24,905 nucleotides of DNA from DASUZB01 sp036377075 (GTDB lineage Bacteria; Actinomycetota; CALGFH01). The stretch spans positions 1 through 24,905 of the forward strand of contig DASUZB010000063.1 of the NCBI GenBank assembly GCA_036377075.1, given 5' to 3'. The position numbers and the translations under genes were made by a program. Shown here in pieces: positions 23,529 to 24,905 of this stretch (positions within the stretch are counted from its first letter, which is position 1; every line of letters begins with the position of its first letter). The notes under the pieces were generated by a model. It saw only the letters and a list, made by a program, of their open reading frames with translations, was not told the origin of the DNA and did no database searches.

Positions 23529-24548
23529 ATGAACGCTGAGGACCTCGCGGCGACGGCCAGGGCACTGGTCGCGCCCGGCAAGGGCATCCTGGCCGCCGAC
23601 GAGAGCTCGGGGACGATCGCCAAGCGCTTCCGGTCCATCCAGGTCGAGTCCACCGAGGAGCACCGCCGCGCCTACCGCGAGCTGCTGTTCACCACCAAGG
23701 GCGCCAGCGAGTTCGTCAGCGGCGTGATCCTGTTCGACGAGACCATCCGGCAGCGGGCGGACGACGGCACCCCGCTCGCCGAGGTGCTGCGCGGCCAGGG
23801 CATCATCCCCGGCGTCAAGGTCGACAAGGGCGCCAAGCCGCTGGCCGGCTTCGAGGGCGAGAAGGTCACCGAGGGCCTGGACGGCCTGCGCGACCGCCTG
23901 GCCTCCTACCGCGACCTCGGCGCCAGGTTCACCAAGTGGCGCGCGGTCGTCGCCATCGGCCCGGGCGTCCCGACCGGCGGCTGCATCGCCGCCAACGCCG
24001 AGGCGCTGGCCCGCTTCGCCGCCCTGTCGCAGGAGGCCGGGCTGGTGCCGATCGTCGAGCCCGAGGTGCTGATGGACGGCGACCACACCATCGAGCGCTG
24101 CCACCAGGCGACGGCCGAGACGCTCGCCGGCGTGTTCGCGGCGCTGCACGGCCACCGGGTCCAGCTGGGCGGCATGCTGCTCAAGCCGAACATGGTCCTG
24201 TCCGGCAGCGACTGCCCCACCCAGGCCGGCGTGCGCGAGGTCGCCGCGGCCACCGTCGCGGTGCTGCGCGACCACGTGCCCGCGTCGGTGCCCGGCATCG
24301 TGTTCCTGTCCGGCGGCCAGAGCGACGAGCTGGCCACCGCCCACCTCGACGCGATGAACCGCCTCGAAAGGCAGCCGTGGCAGCTCAGCTTCTCCTACGG
24401 CCGCGCGCTGCAGGCCCCCGCCCTCAAGGCGTGGAAGGGCGAGCCGGCCAACGCCGCCCAGGCGCAGCAGGCCTTCTACCACCGCGCCAAGCTCAACGGC
24501 GCCGCCCGCTTCGGCCGCTACACCCCGGACATGGAGGCCGCGAGCTGA
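23529..24548 (+). CDS. Class I fructose-bisphosphate aldolase
   Basis: A 339-residue Schiff-base aldolase that cleaves fructose 1,6-bisphosphate in glycolysis, or joins the trioses in gluconeogenesis. It belongs to the eukaryote-type class I family. The N-terminal APGKGILAADESSGTIAKRF segment, Lys98 (GVKVDKG), Lys136 (TKWRAV), Glu178 (VEPEV) and the Schiff-base Lys219 (MLLKPNMV) are visible. SGGQSDE (261-267) and FSYGRALQ (288-295) form the phosphate-binding end. The C-terminus is shorter than in animal enzymes and lacks the final tyrosine. The ATG at 23529 has GGAGGAG five bases upstream; upstream in-frame starts lie in the promoter region. It is divergent from amtB and appears monocistronic. 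Confidence 0.95.
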   Translation: MNAEDLAATARALVAPGKGILAADESSGTIAKRFRSIQVESTEEHRRAYRELLFTTKGASEFVSGVILFDETIRQRADDGTPLAEVLRGQGIIPGVKVDKGAKPLAGFEGEKVTEGLDGLRDRLASYRDLGARFTKWRAVVAIGPGVPTGGCIAANAEALARFAALSQEAGLVPIVEPEVLMDGDHTIERCHQATAETLAGVFAALHGHRVQLGGMLLKPNMVLSGSDCPTQAGVREVAAATVAVLRDHVPASVPGIVFLSGGQSDELATAHLDAMNRLERQPWQLSFSYGRALQAPALKAWKGEPANAAQAQQAFYHRAKLNGAARFGRYTPDMEAAS

Positions 24549-24623
24549 CCCTCGCCGGGGTGGCACGACGCGTTCGGCGTGCACACCCGACCGATCACGC
24601 TCGAACGGCCGCCCAAGGTCGTC

Positions 24624-24662
24624 TACCCTAGGGCCGGCACGACCCTCACCCGTACGTACGGG
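24624..24662 (+). promoter_or_regulatory. Possible tRNA promoter element and 14-bp palindrome
   Basis: TACCCT (24624-24629) is a possible -10 for the tRNA, with a poor -35 (TCGAAC) 17-18 bases upstream. Between it and the tRNA lies a perfect 14-bp palindrome, CCCGTACGTACGGG (24649-24662), which would be in the tRNA 5' leader. The sequence between the aldolase stop and here (24549-24623) holds only a weak hairpin (GCACG with CGTGC) with no T-run. Confidence 0.3.
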
Positions 24663-24684
24663 CGAAACACGCAGGGTCTGCCAA

Positions 24685-24762
24685 CGGGACGTGGCGCAGC
24701 TTGGTCAGCGCACCTGCTTTGGGAGCAGGGGGTCGCCGGTTCAAATCCGGCCGTCCCGACCA
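24685..24762 (+). tRNA. tRNA-Pro (anticodon TGG)
   Basis: A complete cloverleaf can be drawn. The acceptor stem is CGGGACG with CGTCCCG, and the D stem is GCGC/GCGC with loop AGCTTGGTCA. The anticodon stem is CCTGC/GCAGG with loop TTTGGGA, giving anticodon TGG. The variable loop is GGGTC, and the T stem is GCCGG/CCGGC with loop TTCAAAT. The discriminator is A and the CCA end is encoded. The C1-G72 pair is typical of bacterial tRNA-Pro. It reads CCA and, by wobble, other CCN codons. It is 78 nt including CCA. Confidence 0.97.
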
Positions 24763-24796
24763 CTAGCAGCATCCGCCCAGCTCAGCGGCCAGGCGG

Positions 24797-24905
24797 CTAC
24801 ACGCCGACCTGGTCGGCCAGTTCCTGGCCGGCGGCGTGCAGCGACACCGCCCAGGTCTGCAACCCCACGATGCCGTCGGCGGCCACCCCGCCCCAGCCCT
24901 GGAAG
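24797..24905 (-). CDS. C-terminal end of a peptidoglycan-binding-domain protein (partial)
   Basis: The gene enters from the right edge, so only the last 35 residues and the TAG stop are visible. The tail contains FQGWGGVAADGIVGLQTW, matching the end of a peptidoglycan-binding domain of the PF01471 type (usual form FQ..GL.ADGIVGPQTW). A short helical tail (LHAAGQELADQVGV) follows. Such domains occur at the end of secreted hydrolases or other cell-wall proteins; the rest of the protein is outside the window. It converges on the tRNA gene, with 34 bases between them. Confidence 0.7.
   Translation of the reverse strand, partial: FQGWGGVAADGIVGLQTWAVSLHAAGQELADQVGV

Noticed and set aside
24685..24762. 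tRNA-Pro as an integration site of a mobile element
   Set aside because: No repeated tRNA 3' end, integrase gene or composition change is visible on either side.

Overview
High-GC (about 70% or more) DNA from an actinobacterium. The evidence is the gene order. Reading down the minus strand from about 17.6 kb to the left edge gives tig-clpP-clpX, then valS-folC-ndk-mreB-mreC-mreD-mrdA-rodA, and then the start of what is probably RNase E/G. This is the familiar actinobacterial chromosomal order. A complete mreBCD-mrdA-rodA set argues against mycobacteria and corynebacteria, which lack MreB. It suggests a rod-shaped or sporulating lineage, or a deep-branching one. I cannot name the genus.

Layout. 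1-595: N-terminal disordered part of a large protein (probable rne), with a long, structured upstream region (596-1040). 1041-6743: elongasome genes rodA, mrdA (PBP2), mreD, mreC and mreB, tightly spaced. 6939-11556: ndk, folC and valS. valS has a good promoter about 350 nt upstream and a 20-codon leader ORF followed by two GC hairpins. 12074-13723: a lone plus-strand secreted Asp-box (sialidase-like) beta-propeller protein with its own terminator, interrupting the usual clpX-valS neighbourhood. 13780-17646: a small membrane protein, clpX, a single clpP and tig.

17979-23334 is the most interesting region: a four-gene minus-strand cluster. It runs amtB (ammonium channel), a small zinc-finger-like membrane protein, an OmpR-type winged-helix regulator with only half a receiver domain, and an 894-residue protein. 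The last joins a CPA2-type Na+/H+ antiporter (N-terminal half) to the C-terminal half of GlnD: a helical/HD region whose metal ligands are all but lost, followed by two ACT domains. In many actinobacteria amtB is followed by glnK and glnD. Here glnK is absent from the cluster and the GlnD nucleotidyltransferase domain is replaced by an antiporter. I infer an ion antiporter gated by nitrogen status (possibly glutamine), co-expressed with ammonium uptake. A 60-bp array with 11-bp periodicity and GlnR-like half-sites lies upstream of amtB.

23529-24548: a divergent class I fructose-bisphosphate aldolase. 24685-24762: tRNA-Pro(UGG) with encoded CCA, preceded by a 14-bp palindrome. 24797-24905: the C-terminal end of a peptidoglycan-binding-domain protein on the minus strand. 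No IS element, CRISPR array or rRNA was seen.
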